64,000 nt of DNA. Source: Isoperla grammatica. Taxonomy: Eukaryota; Arthropoda; Insecta; Plecoptera; Perlodidae. The first letter of the stretch is position 1, and each line of letters opens with the position of its first letter. The stretch is from assembly GCA_945910005.1 (NCBI GenBank), contig OX246747.1, positions 13,958,580 through 14,022,579 of the forward strand, in the 5' to 3' direction. The notes under the pieces are model-generated. The model was given only the letters and a program-made list of their open reading frames with translations, ran no database searches and was not told the DNA's origin. Below, one piece after another: positions 1 to 9,844 of the stretch. A program made the translations under genes and the position numbers.

Positions 1-497
1 GGGAGTTCGACCAGCCTCCGCCAGGAAAGTTACGTGATTGCAGTGCAGGAGCTGCTAATTGCGTCGTGCGCCATCTTAGTATTCGGCAATAGTGAGCGCT
101 TGAACACAGGCAGTAAACCGTCCGCGGAAGTTTATTTCGAGGCCTCAGGGGTTATGACGAAAGCATGAGAATAGTTTCGTTGGGAGGACTATATTAGCAC
201 AAATAACACATTACACTTATATTCTTTAGTAACAACTACAATACATGAATTATGTGTTTTGTACACATGGGAAAATGAGAATAGAAGCGACAATATTTCT
301 ACACGACGCGAGCATGTAAATAAAAATGGACGACAAAATACTACAATGAAAAAATGCAAAGATATTAGGAGAGATAAAATAGCTCAACAGTCGCTTTCCT
401 CACGCATGGGTGCAAAGACATTGGAAGAGTAAAGTGACAGCTGAAGCGATCTGTCGGGCATAACAAAAATTACAACACATTTGCATGAACAACATTC
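1..497. other. No gene recognised
   Basis: This stretch is AT-rich and has no convincing reading frame or tandem repeat. It lies downstream, in the minus-strand sense, of the broken ORF1 that ends near 498 and may hold further decayed LINE sequence, but nothing is recognisable. Confidence 0.5.
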
Positions 498-1286
498 AAT
501 GCTCGCAGTTTTATCGATTCCGCGAATAACCAGCTTGCTTGTCCTCTCCCCGACCGGGGTAAAGGTGTGGTATTCTGCTTTAGCAGTGTCTAAAAAATTT
601 GATCATTGCTCTAAAGTCATTAGCCGAGCTGACGTTTAGCCTTGTGGTATTCTCACGGGCTTGAACCCGAATGGTTCAGTGCATAGGTCACGCGCGCCCT
701 TTGCCAGGTTATCGAAGCTTTCAATGTTACGAATGATAATCGGCGGGGGCTTTGGTCCACGTTTGTTCCCAATCTCATTGACAGTTGTTGACTTTGCCAC
801 TGAGTCCTCACTAGAGGCTTCCCTTGGTTTGCTAATGGTTGAGGGATCATCCTCCCCCCCTGATAGTACAGAAAACCTGTTGGTTGTGACACAACTTGGA
901 CCCAGGGATGTAGCAGCAAGATTACTACTGCCTGCAACCGAGGTGACAGCATCGCCTGATTTATCATTACCAACAGGAGTGACATTATTCCCCCTCTTTT
1001 TAGGAGCATTCGTCTTTCGCTTAGACTTAGTTTTGACTTTAACAAAGTCTGACATGTCCTTATCACTTCCAGTCTTCACCTTCATAAAATCTTTCTTACT
1101 GGGGCCAGTTTTGGCCGCTGCTTGGCCGATATCCTCGTCATGATCTGAGTCATAATCATTATCACTGCCTACTGGGCTTTCGGGACTGTTCATTATGTCA
1201 GTCTCTTCATCCTCACTGGAATTTTCGGAGACTGATACGTCCAGTTCGCTTGCTACTTTTCGGTACTCACTTCTCGTGAGCGGCAT
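498..1286 (-). pseudogene. Broken ORF1 (gag-like) of a Jockey-type LINE
   Basis: This is the RNA-binding ORF1 protein of a non-LTR retrotransposon, which would coat the element RNA. I place the start at the Met that opens MPLTRSEYRK (1286); the residues before it come from a poly-C/G tract. An acidic Ser/Glu-rich N-terminus is followed by a Lys-rich stretch, the RFSVL motif common in LINE ORF1s, and PPPIIIRN, which opens the region called PRE_C2HC in such proteins. Homology continues past an in-frame TAA near 633 and a TGA further on, with SARLMTLEQ and then KLVIRGI, and stops near 498 before any CCHC knuckles. The two stops and the missing C-terminus make it a pseudogene. The family assignment rests on motif order, not on a database search. 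Confidence 0.7.
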
Positions 1287-1429
1287 TGGTAGTAGTGGGG
1301 GGGGAGGGGGGAAGAGGAGATAGTACGCTGGCACTCACGGTCACTAACGCCACTTAACAGCCACCGCGAAGCTGGGCCCCTAGGGAACCTCACGATAGCC
1401 GCCGGTGACAACAGGGGAATGAGAGTCGC

Positions 1430-1740
1430 CACACGTCACGGGGCGGGGGGGTGGGGGGGGGGGAGAGGGGGAGAAAGCAGAAAGAAAATACCACCAGGTA
1501 GATTGCGCGTGAAGCAGCGCTAGTGTTGAATTTAAAGGAAAATTACAACACGCAGCTGAGGCCCCGAATCGTGGGGGGGGGGGGGAGAGCAGGGGGGTTA
1601 AGCCCAACTACTGAAAGCTAACTATGTCAGACATGGCAGCAGATATATCTGGTAGGACTTTCTTCGTACAATCTCGTACCCACAGCGAGCCAGGGAACTT
1701 GCGCCTCACTGTGGGGGGGTGGGGGCACTGGGGGGGAACC
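1430..1740. repeat. Poly-G tracts (low complexity)
   Basis: Several runs of 6-13 G occur on the plus strand at about 1441-1475, 1573-1600 and 1711-1737. They could form G-quadruplexes. The proline-rich minus-strand frames across them are products of base composition and were not called as genes. Confidence 0.6.
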
Positions 1741-2339
1741 AGAAGCTTAGGCACAGCTGCTTGGGGTGCACAGCTGAGCTTTTAGCAGGGGCTTTGGGGC
1801 ACCACCACCACCGACAGGGTAAAGAAAGGAGAGGTTTTGCGGAAGAGAATGCGCACCACCTAAGTGGGGTGGGGTGAAGGCCCCCGTTCACCTAACTCCT
1901 ATCATACTATCCTATGTACTGCGCAACGGGGAGCTCACCTCTGGTAGGTTTAGCCCGTGCACAGTACGACTAACCCGCCTGTTTACCTTCAGGCGTTCTG
2001 CAGAAATATCTCGGACCGGCACCTCTACCAAGGCGCAAACCCGGCGCCTCTGAAATAGCGTGATCGGCATCCCACGTTGACGGCAATGGTCTCGCTTGAA
2101 GCGGGGGAGTCTGAAGAAGTAGTAAGCACCCTTTGGTGCCGAAGAAATCCTTTCCTGCGCTTCAGGAGATCGTCTCAAGTTTTCGCGGGTAAACCGCAAA
2201 AGGGTTAAGCAGGCACAGGCAGAGTGCGGGGCTGTGTAGACTTGGCGGGAAGCCTCTCGCCGTCGTCCGCCTAATCAGCTCTCCTCGGGAGGTAATCTTG
2301 CAGACACTCCCGGCCCTTCTTGCTTCTTTGACGTCTCGA

Positions 2340-2412
2340 TGCAGAATCGAATGTGAATGTCGAATGTGAATGTGAATCGAATGTGCCGAATGTGAATGTC
2401 GAATGTGAATGT
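2340..2412. repeat. (GAATGT)n simple repeat
   Basis: GAATGT and GAATC hexamers alternate across about 70 bp. The minus-strand reading gives an artificial His/Ser/Phe/Thr-rich peptide. Confidence 0.75.
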
Positions 2413-2594
2413 GACTGGTCCATGATCTTGCTCGTTTTGTCTTTGTTAGTGTGACCAGTTGGTGCACTAGTATCGGTACCGGCCATTTATGCGGCCATCG
2501 ACCAATGACTGGGTAGTGGATATGGTCTCTTGATTGTTGCGAGTTGCGCTCACTATGGGCGCTTGGGTGTATCTCTATGATACCGGTGATCCTG

Positions 2595-3767
2595 CTAGGC
2601 CAGTTTGATGCGTTTCCGCGGTGGTCTCGTGTCTGGTTCTCCTTGTGAGGCGATCGGGCGCCTGTACTTGTCCGACGGGTGGACTGTTATTGATGCAAGG
2701 TTGGCAACGATTAGATGTTTTGATGTCCCGGCTCGTTCGTAGAACCTCTTGGAGAGCTTGTGTAAATGCGGGAGGACGTTGTCCACAACAAGCTGGTCGT
2801 TGAGTTCACGAATCGGAGTAGAGCGCGGCGCTCGGGCGATTTGGCGAAGTATTCTATTTTGTAGGCGTTGGAGCGGTAGCAGATTGGTTTCCGCTGTCCC
2901 TGCCCAGACCGGCGCTGCATACGTGAAAGTGGGCCGAAGCGCCATCTTGTAGAGTTGTATTTTTGATCTTGTGGTCAAGGAAGTAGACAGTAGGAGGGAG
3001 CGCAGGGCTCCTACTTTGCATGATGTTTTCGCGCTGACTTTGCTGATGTGTTCTCTCCAAAGGAGTTTGCTATCTAGAGTTACCCCTAGACAGTTGCTTG
3101 TTTTTGTCCACGGGACTGTTGTTCCATGTATTTGTAATGGAGGCTCGACGCGTCCTCGTAGCGTGAATGGAGACGCAGGGTTCTTCGGCTTTCTTCTTGA
3201 GAACAGGGTGGCTGTAGTTTTGGCGGGATTGATTGCTATGCGCCACGAGGTGTACCAAGGCATGACTGTGCTTGTGTACTCGGTTAGGCGGCGCAGTGCT
3301 AATGCTGGATGCAGGCCGGTTGCCACAGCCGAGAATTCGTCAGCAAATAATGTGGCCGTGACGTGATCTTGGTTTGATGGTACCGGTATGTCGTGAGTGA
3401 ATAAGGAGAACAGGGTTGGTCCGATTACCGAACCCTGCGGCACTCCTGCATGTATCGGCTTGAGAGTGGACATGCCGTCTTGCCACGCGACGGCGAATTC
3501 TCGACGTTGGAGGTAAGAACGGATGAAGCCTGTCAGTTCACGAGGAATGCCGAGTCTGTGCATCTTTAGCATTAGACCATCATGCCAGACCCGGTCGAAG
3601 GCCTTCGCAACGTCGAGATAGACAGCCGTGGCGTAGTGGCGCTTGTTGAATGCCGATGTTATTTTGTCGGTCATTCTAGAGAGAGCATGAACCGTGGAGT
3701 GCCCAGGACGGAATCCATATTGGAAGTCGGGCAGCGCGCCTGATTGTTCGATAGCCTTGTTTAGGGT
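2595..3767 (-). pseudogene. Jockey-type LINE reverse transcriptase, 5'-truncated, catalytic motif mutated
   Basis: This is the C-terminal two thirds of a non-LTR reverse transcriptase, which would copy element RNA at a nicked target. Motifs in order are FQYGFRPGHST (finger region, upstream of the first local Met), AVYLDVAKAFDRVWH (motif A, first catalytic Asp), GVPQGSVIGPTLFSLF (motif B) and the motif C block, which reads FADE where the family has (Y/F)ADD. The thumb segment follows, with LGVTLDSKLLW and YAAPVWAG. The frame is open from about 3767 to the stop at 2595. At its 5' side it breaks off where another repeat begins (GGTCCATGATG, 3768). The lost second Asp and missing fingers mean it is inactive. 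Confidence 0.9.
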
Positions 3768-4966
3768 CCATGATGTATGAAGTGAACTTATTATATACTA
3801 AAGCTAGAATAGCAGGCGAACCAATCCGGTTCATCCTTGTCCCTGATTGGTTCGGCGCGAGTACCACTGGGCCCTAACCAATCCGAACTCTCCTTCCATT
3901 AGTTAGGCCAGAGTACTGGACCTCTCCCAATCCTAACTAAACTTATTCATTACCTTACATGGTGGTAAACAGCCCACCAGTGGGCGATTCAACATCTTAA
4001 GTAAGTATTGGTGTAGATAGATGTTTGAACATTTCATTATGCAAGTTGTCAGGTCCGGGGGCGCTGTTAGAAAAGAGACCCTGTGCCTTCCCTCCCACTG
4101 TCCCACTGAATATTTTTTTTCCCACTTGGCCCTGCCCTCCCTTGCTGGACTCCCGTATGACGACTCACGCGACGTACAATGGATCTGATTCGGATGTGGC
4201 TTTATTCTTCATTATCATCTTTCTCATCTTCATTATCACCCGCTCATCGTCTCGATTAGCCATCGTTGCAAAAATATGAAACGTTAAGCCCGAGTAATCA
4301 ATAATAATAATAATAATAAACACACACGCACTCGAATGCAGACACCACTGGTCCATGATGTATGAAGTGAACTAATTATATACTAAAGCTAGAATAGCAG
4401 GCGAACCAATCCGGTTCATCCTTGTCCCTGATTGGTTCGGCGCGAGTACCACTGGGCCCTAACCAATATCACCCACTCATTGTCTCGATTAGCCTCGTTG
4501 CAAAAATATGAGACGTTAAGCCCAAATAATCAAATCAAACCGAACTCTCCTTGCATTAGTTAGGCCAGAGTACTGGACCTCTCCCAATCCTAACTAAACT
4601 TATTCATTACCTTACATGGTGGTAAACAGCCCACCAGTGGGCGATTCAACATCCTAAGTAAGTATTGGTGTGAAGCTGTAGATAGATATTTGAACATTTC
4701 ATTATGCAAGTTGTCAGGTCCGGGGGCGCTGTTAGAAAAGAGACCCTGTCCCTACCCTCCCACTGTCCCACTGAATATTTTTTTTCCCACTTGGCCCTGC
4801 CCACCCTTGCTGGACTCCCGTATGACGACCCACGTGGCGTACAATGGGTCTGACTCGGGTGTGGCTTTATTATTCATCATCATCTTTCTCATCTTCATTA
4901 TCACCCGCTCATCGTCTCGATTAGCCATTCTTGCAAAAATATGAGATGTTAAGCCCCATCAATCTG
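3768..4966 (+). repeat. Tandem pair of a composite dispersed repeat
   Basis: Two copies of a roughly 580-bp unit lie head to tail (3768-4349 and 4350-4966), each starting GGTCCATGATGTATGAAGTG. The left part holds short inverted motifs around GAACCAAT/ATTGGTTC. The right part, from about 4072 and 4738, is the body and tail of the short retroposon family seen across the window (body B). The second copy carries a nested tail fragment at 4467-4540 that is absent from the first, so the duplication preceded that insertion. The left junction cuts the LINE reverse transcriptase. Confidence 0.75.
4467..4540 (+). mobile_element. 5'-truncated retroposon tail nested in the composite repeat
   Basis: About 73 bp of the shared tail (CTCATTGTCTCGATTAGCC, then ATGAGACGTTAAGCCC, then an ATCAAATCAAA run) interrupts copy two of the composite repeat. 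The first copy provides the empty site (CCCTAACCAATCCGAACTC). Severe 5' truncation is typical of target-primed reverse transcription. Confidence 0.8.
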
Positions 4967-5011
4967 ACCCCATTTCGTGTGAAACCAAGGCAAGCCATGG
5001 CCCAGCCATCT

Positions 5012-5063
5012 AAATTAACAATAGAACCGCGCCGCCCCGCACCTCCACCTTCTACAGCAGTGA
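5012..5063 (+). repeat. Dispersed 51-bp repeat, copy 1
   Basis: This segment (AAATTAACAATAGAACCGCG at its start, CTACAGCAGTG at its end) recurs at 37952-38002 with about 95% identity. In the second place it lies directly before a ribozyme-headed retroposon. Its origin is unknown. Confidence 0.7.
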
Positions 5064-5099
5064 GTATACAGACAACGCGCGCCTCGGCTGACAATAGTC

Positions 5100-5800
5100 A
5101 GTCGACGTTAGGCTCTTGAATGAGTAGGACGTGATAGGGACTCGTGAACATGGCAGATGCAATTCTGGCGGAACGTCGAGCAATGGGTGACCGACTTCGG
5201 TCTGCACCAATATACTTACACAAGCAAGATAATATCCCGGAAGATAACAAATGCATTTGTATATATAAATAAAATTACTAGACTATCAAAAGAATAAGAA
5301 GGTGTAAATAAACTATTCATGGCAGCATTTGCAGACTGTTCTATTCAAAAATGTCAGTTTGTTCTAGCTTCATAACGGAACCGCCAAAGCTCGTCATCAT
5401 CGTCGTCTGTCTCGTCGCTGTCAGTCTTCGCTTGCATGAAGGGTTATGATTATTGGCTCAACTCCCTGGGTATCCATGCCCACTTCTGTGGCCCTTATCA
5501 GTTTTTCACAGTGGTTGACTCGTTTTGACCCATTTCGCTGATGTTATGGCCTCTAGGGCATCCTCGCAAACTTTTTTTGTGTTTTCCACTGTGTCTTCTC
5601 CGTTCCACCCAATAATGTTATTGTAGCTTTGTTTGGTAGTAGGCCCTATTTACTAACATGTATAGGTTAGTGCATTTAGACCAAGGCCTAAGAACTAGTT
5701 TAATTACGTTACTCTAGCAACCACAGTGGAACTAGAGTTACAAGCATAAGTTTAAATTAAACTAAAAACGGCCATAGTAACCATAGGATACGGCCTGTAT
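5100..5800. other. No gene recognised
   Basis: No supported coding or repeat feature was seen. The sequence is of ordinary composition with only short open frames. Confidence 0.4.
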
Positions 5801-5811
5801 CCTATGGGCCT

Positions 5812-5998
5812 AGGGAAGAATAGGCCCAGAGTGACTCTGCTACTCGTAAGAGGCGACGAAACCTTTGTCATTACGCCCGCCGAACAAGTCCTTGTACCTT
5901 ACCCCCCCCCCTCACTGTCCCACTGAAGATTTCTCCTCCCACTTGGCCCTGCCCTCCCTTGCTGTACTCCCCTTATGACGACTCCCGTGATATAGATG
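5812..5998 (+). mobile_element. Truncated retroposon, head C plus part of body B
   Basis: The segment GAATAGGCCCAGAGTGACTC and the GTAAGAGGCGAC motif match the heads at 9237 and 11041. It then switches to body B (CACTGTCCCACTGAAG to CTTGCTGTACTCC). The canonical tail is absent and the boundary near 5998 is diffuse. Confidence 0.6.
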
Positions 5999-6479
5999 GT
6001 AGACGTCATATGACCTAAGCTGTCGAGAACGTCGTTAAACACAACCAATAATAATAATTGAGAACGCCGCCCACTCGTGTCAATGCATTGTAGGTAAACG
6101 ATTCATAAATGTCCCCAATACGACTTCTGCCATCAGAAATTTTGTTTGGTTATCACTGAGCGTTCAAATAACTGTTTTACTTATGGAGTCAAATTCATTA
6201 TAAAAACAATTGTTCTCTTTATATAGACACCGCTCGTCTCTGAGGGGACTGTTGGGAAGCACAACAATAATTAAGTCTAGCGTAGGCCTAGAAACATTGG
6301 ATTTTGGATAAAACATTGAATAAAACATTTAGATTAATGTTTTAAAAACAAAATTACGTGGAATAATACATTTCTGCTTCAATTACCAGACACATGGACT
6401 TAAAAATAGACATTCTTTCTATTACATAGTACAATTACAAAATATTAACGGGTTTGTTCCGGCTTACCCTAAACAAAGA

Positions 6480-6719
6480 TCACGGGAATGGGTGCACAAG
6501 ATCTTTAATTTTCCTTACTTGGAAAGTGTCTGTGAATTGTACCTCATATGCATCAACACATTTTTCATATTTTAATGAAATTAATTCTTTGTACAACAAC
6601 AACAACTTTTTGGTTTCGTATACAATTATTTCTTCTTCCACTCCAAACTGCGGTAAACTGTTTTCATCATCAATGGTAAGAATAACGCTGCCTTTCTTGA
6701 AAATTGTGCCATGAATCAC
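6480..6719 (-). pseudogene. Fragment of an unidentified transposon-associated protein
   Basis: An 79-residue open frame reads GSVILTIDDENSLPQFG at the start and ends with DAYEVQFTD and KDLVHPFP. This pattern (x-FG-x, DAYEV, DLvdpfP) resembles the C-terminal part of uncharacterised proteins common in fish and invertebrate genomes, often next to zinc fingers. That is recalled family knowledge and has not been searched. It is cut upstream by the mariner remnant at about 6720, so only the tail survives. Confidence 0.35.
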
Positions 6720-6732
6720 GACTTGTTTTGAA

Positions 6733-7690
6733 ATGGTGCAGAGAATTTAAAGACGGACGTATAGATGTCCATGACGAACATCGTTCCGGACGGCCATCGG
6801 TTTCGGACGATACGGTAGGAAAAGTGGAAGAAGAAATGCTGAAAGAAAGTTGCAAAAATATAAGACGTTTAGCCCAAATATCAATCTATCAATCAATCAT
6901 CGAAGGGTGACGGTTCGGGAGCTCTGCGAGATTATCCCTGGTATCAGCAAGACCACCATTAACAAAATTTTGACATACCATTTAGGGTATGCCAAGGTTT
7001 GTGCAAGGTGGGTCCAAAAAATGCTTACGGAAGACCATAAACAGCAACGTGTTGATGCGGCCCGCGAATTTCTTCAAGTCTACTAAACCGATGTCGAAGA
7101 ATTCTTGGATTCAATTGTTACTGGGGACGAGACCAGGGTCCACTACACCACGCCAGAAACGAATGACCAATCCCGTCAGTGGAAACATCCAGGGTCGCCT
7201 AAGCCGCGGAAGTTCAAGCAAACACTGTCTGCCAGCAAAGTGATGGCGAGTGTGTTTTGGGACAGGAAGGGGTTATTGTTGTGCGAATTTATGCCTGCTG
7301 GTACAACAATTAATGCTGACAGTTACTGTGCGACGCTAAAGAACCTGCGCCGCGCAATTCAAAACAAGAGGAGAGGCATGCTCACGAGGGGAGTGCGTTT
7401 CCAGTCCGCACACCGCCCGTGTAACAACCGATCTTCTCAAGACATTTGGATGGGATATTGTCAAACATCCGCCCTACAGCCCGGACATAGCCCCAAGTGA
7501 TTACCATGTCTTCCCTGAATTGAAGAAACACCTGGGTGGGACTCAATTCAAAACCGGAGAAGAGCTGAAAGAAGAGGTTTTAAGCTACCTTCGCGGCGCG
7601 GCGGGAGAGTTCTACGACTCGGGCATACAAAAGATGGTACACCGAATGCAAAAATGCATTGACCTCAACGGGGATTATGTCGAAAAATAG
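6733..7690 (+). pseudogene. mariner-type transposase, broken
   Basis: This is a DD34D mariner transposase, the cut-and-paste enzyme of a Tc1/mariner DNA transposon. Visible blocks are the N-terminal HTH end WCREFKDGRIDVHDEH with RSGRPSVSDD, then TVRELCEIIPGISKTTINK, the first catalytic region IVTGDETRVHY, the SPKPRKFKQTLSASKVM linker, VFWDRKG, and the C-terminal HPPYSPDIAPSDYH holding the third catalytic Asp. Damage: the 5' end is missing, a retroposon tail is nested at 6850-6900, there is a TAA at 7084, and a deletion plus frameshift near 7400 removes the HDNA block with the second catalytic Asp. The stop at 7690 follows GDYVEK, the usual C-terminus. Clear terminal inverted repeats were not found. 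Confidence 0.9.
6850..6900 (+). mobile_element. Retroposon tail nested inside the mariner gene
   Basis: About 50 bp with GTTGCAAAAATATAAGACG and a run of ATCAATCTATCAATCA splits the mariner helix-turn-helix coding region. It is the shared tail of the window's short retroposons, heavily 5' truncated. It therefore post-dates the mariner copy. Confidence 0.8.
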
Positions 7691-7743
7691 GAAAAAGTCA
7701 AAGCTTTAAAAAAATGTACAATTCATAGCAAATAAACATGTTT

Positions 7744-8670
7744 TCACTGTGAAAAATCATTAAGAACCTTATTTATACGACATACGTTAGGCGACACATT
7801 AGCTACTAACACTATGCCACTTGATTCGCGTCGTATCAAGTTACTGGGCATAAGCAAACCTTTGACATGCATCAATGATGGTTTTGGCTCAAACATATAC
7901 GATTCAAAAAACATGTCACCATCAACTGTAAACGGAACTTTGGTCATTGCACCAGCAGCAAGACACATTGTCTCAGAAACTACTAGGTATATTGTTCTTT
8001 CCTCGTCGACTTGAATGTTATACAAGAACTCTGCTAATTCAGCCTCATCTTGCAAGTCATAACATAGATTGTCATTACCAAATGGAAATCGAATGTGAGT
8101 CACGCCATTGCACGCCGATATCCTATAATGATTGTAATCTATGATCACACCATATTTTAAACTAAACTCATTACCTAAAATACAATCAACTGCTAAGCCA
8201 TCTACAGCAATCAAATCAGACGGGAAAGACACACCTCTTATAGACAATGAAGCTCCTTCAACTTTACCTACTACTCGTAAGGAATCTGTGCGCAGCAACA
8301 AACCTGTTACTGACTTAAGTTTTAAATTAGATACTCTAGCGGCATTGATGCACGACACTCCTGCCCCTGAATCAAGGAAAGTATTCAGCATCAAGTCCTC
8401 TAATTGAACCCATACTCTTAGAGCTCCTATAGTTCTAATAACAACAATGTCCTCCTGAATAACGCAGTCACTATTCGAAGAGACATAAAACTCATTATCA
8501 TTACGAACCGATTTCACCGAATGACTGACAACTTCAGTTGCGACATTTTCCTCAGTCAACAACTCCTCGTCGTCGGCAACTAGTGCTAACTCTGCATTTT
8601 TAACTGTACAAGGGGTAGTTGACCTTCCAATAGAAAGGCGTATAATCTTATGTAAGCTTGAAGGGGAAAA
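7744..8670 (-). pseudogene. Ty3/gypsy-like aspartic protease region of an LTR retrotransposon
   Basis: The frame encodes the pepsin-like retroelement protease that would cleave the Gag-Pol polyprotein. The active-site block is FLDSGAGVSCI, and the second conserved block is DCILGNEFSLKYGVIIDY. After it comes a linker with FTVDGDMFFES and GIVLVANVSP, the usual spacer before reverse transcriptase in gypsy-type Pol. The frame is open upstream of the local Met (8562) to about 8670. It ends with a stop at 7744, beside the mariner remnant, and no RT follows. No LTRs or primer-binding site were seen. Confidence 0.85.
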
Positions 8671-8909
8671 GGAAAGCGGGAAAGGAAAAAATGTTCACTT
8701 AATACTTCTCGTTGCATTATTGGATTTGCATATCTCAATGTCCTCATCCGCATCGGGAAGATGAACTAGGTGAAACCAAAAAAGCTCTCTCTATCTCTTG
8801 TTCATCAAGTTCCATGGGAGATAGAGTTAAGCCTAGCCTGGGAACTCTCATAAACGTCGAATTGACAACCGGAGCATCTTGTGGTGTCACAATTTTACCT
8901 TCTTCGTAG

Positions 8910-9052
8910 CCTGCCCAGGGACTGCTACCTTATCGTGGTGGGCAGGTTTGTGGGCTTTGATGATTCCTTGAGCTATGCCGGCGGAAGCGTAGGCTTCTGG
9001 TAGGGCCACCCTAGTCGGACTGGTCGAGGAGAAGTCAGACGAAGTGCAGTCC
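8910..9052 (+). ncRNA. HDV-like self-cleaving ribozyme (predicted)
   Basis: Predicted fold: P1 CCTGCCC (8910-8916) with GGGCAGG (8940-8946); P2 GGACTGC (8919-8925) with GCAGTCC (9046-9052); P3 ACC (8927-8929) with GGT (8937-8939) around loop TTATCGT; a long P4 arm from 8947 to 9039; and CGAA (9040-9043) as the J4/2 segment with the catalytic C. P3' runs directly into P1', as in the HDV family. The P4 arm holds CCGGC/GTCGG-type pairing (one mismatch here), a GAAGC/GCTTC hairpin and a TAGGG/CCCTA hairpin. Cleavage would fall just before 8910, the exact element border. Topology and lengths match the family; activity is untested. Confidence 0.75.
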
Positions 9053-9213
9053 ACACCCATATCCCCTTTCCTCCCCTTTCCCCTTTCCTCACGCGCCTTC
9101 CTACTTGTTCCTTTCCTCCAACGAGCCCCCAATTTCATCTTCATATATCACCCACTCATTGTCTCGATTAGCCTCGTTGCAAAAATATGAGACGTTAAGC
9201 CCTAATATCAATC
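8910..9213 (+). mobile_element. Full-length ribozyme-headed retroposon, body A, with 13-bp TSD
   Basis: This is the best reference copy of the window's main short retroposon. It has three parts: an HDV-like ribozyme head (8910-9052), a pyrimidine-rich body A (about 9053-9145) and the shared tail CTCGATTAGCCTCGTTGCA, AAATATGAGACGTTAAGCCC with an ATCA run. It is flanked by the perfect direct repeat ACCTTCTTCGTAG at 8897-8909 and 9214-9226, so its borders are certain. It carries no protein frame and must be mobilised in trans, presumably by a LINE that recognises the tail. Confidence 0.88.
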
Positions 9214-9236
9214 ACCTTCTTCGTAGGCAAGTTCAA

Positions 9237-9603
9237 GCCCGTCTGGGCCCGGCGAAGAATAGGCCCAGAGTGACTCTGCTAGTCGTAAGAGGCGACAAAA
9301 GGAGACCCGTCTCGGCCCGGGGTTGAATAGGCCCAGAGTGACTCTGCTAGTCGTAAGAGGCAACAAAAGGAGACCCTGGCCCTCCCCTCCCACTGCCCCA
9401 CTGAAGATTTCTCCTCCCATATGGCCCAGCCCCTCCCTTGCTGGACTCCCGTATGACGACCCACGTGACGTACAATGGATTTGATTCGGATGTGGCTTTA
9501 TTTTTAATCATCATCTTTCTCATCTTCATTATCACCCGCTCATCGTCTCGATTGGCCATAGTTGCGAAAATATGAGACGTTAAGCCCCATTAATCAATCA
9601 ATC
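9237..9603 (+). mobile_element. Full-length retroposon with head C, 13-bp TSD
   Basis: The element is bounded by TAGGCAAGTTCAA at 9224-9236 and 9604-9616. Its head is unlike the ribozyme head: GCCCGTCTGGGC, then a TCTGGGCC-like stem closing on GGCCCAGA, and GTCGTAAGAGGCGAC. That leader unit occurs twice in tandem (about 9255-9305 and 9328-9375). Body B and the shared tail follow. The left TSD overlaps the right TSD of the neighbouring element by three bases, so the second insertion hit the edge of the first. Confidence 0.8.
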
Positions 9604-9844
9604 TAGGCAAGTTCAACGGGAGGTCCTTTATCCCCGCCTTGTCCCCGTTCAGTTATCAATTCTCTCCCATATTTCCTCCTTTTCTTTCCACGAAACTGAA
9701 TCAATCTTTTTATCCTCGATTATTCCCCGGTATTGATCAACAATTTGTTACAAGTTTTTCACTTTCGAAATAATGACTCCCACACGAACGTTGTAGCTTT
9801 TTTTCAATCTTTCTTCAGGTTATGTTGGGACAAGCTCGTCACCG

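Noticed and set aside
1380..1891. Proline-rich minus-strand ORFs
   Set aside because: They are created by poly-G/C tracts and have no motif.
9255..9375. HDV-like ribozyme in head C
   Set aside because: No 7-bp P1 partner for the 5' end and no P2/CGAA arrangement could be found; the CGAA at 9254 has no matching P2 strand.
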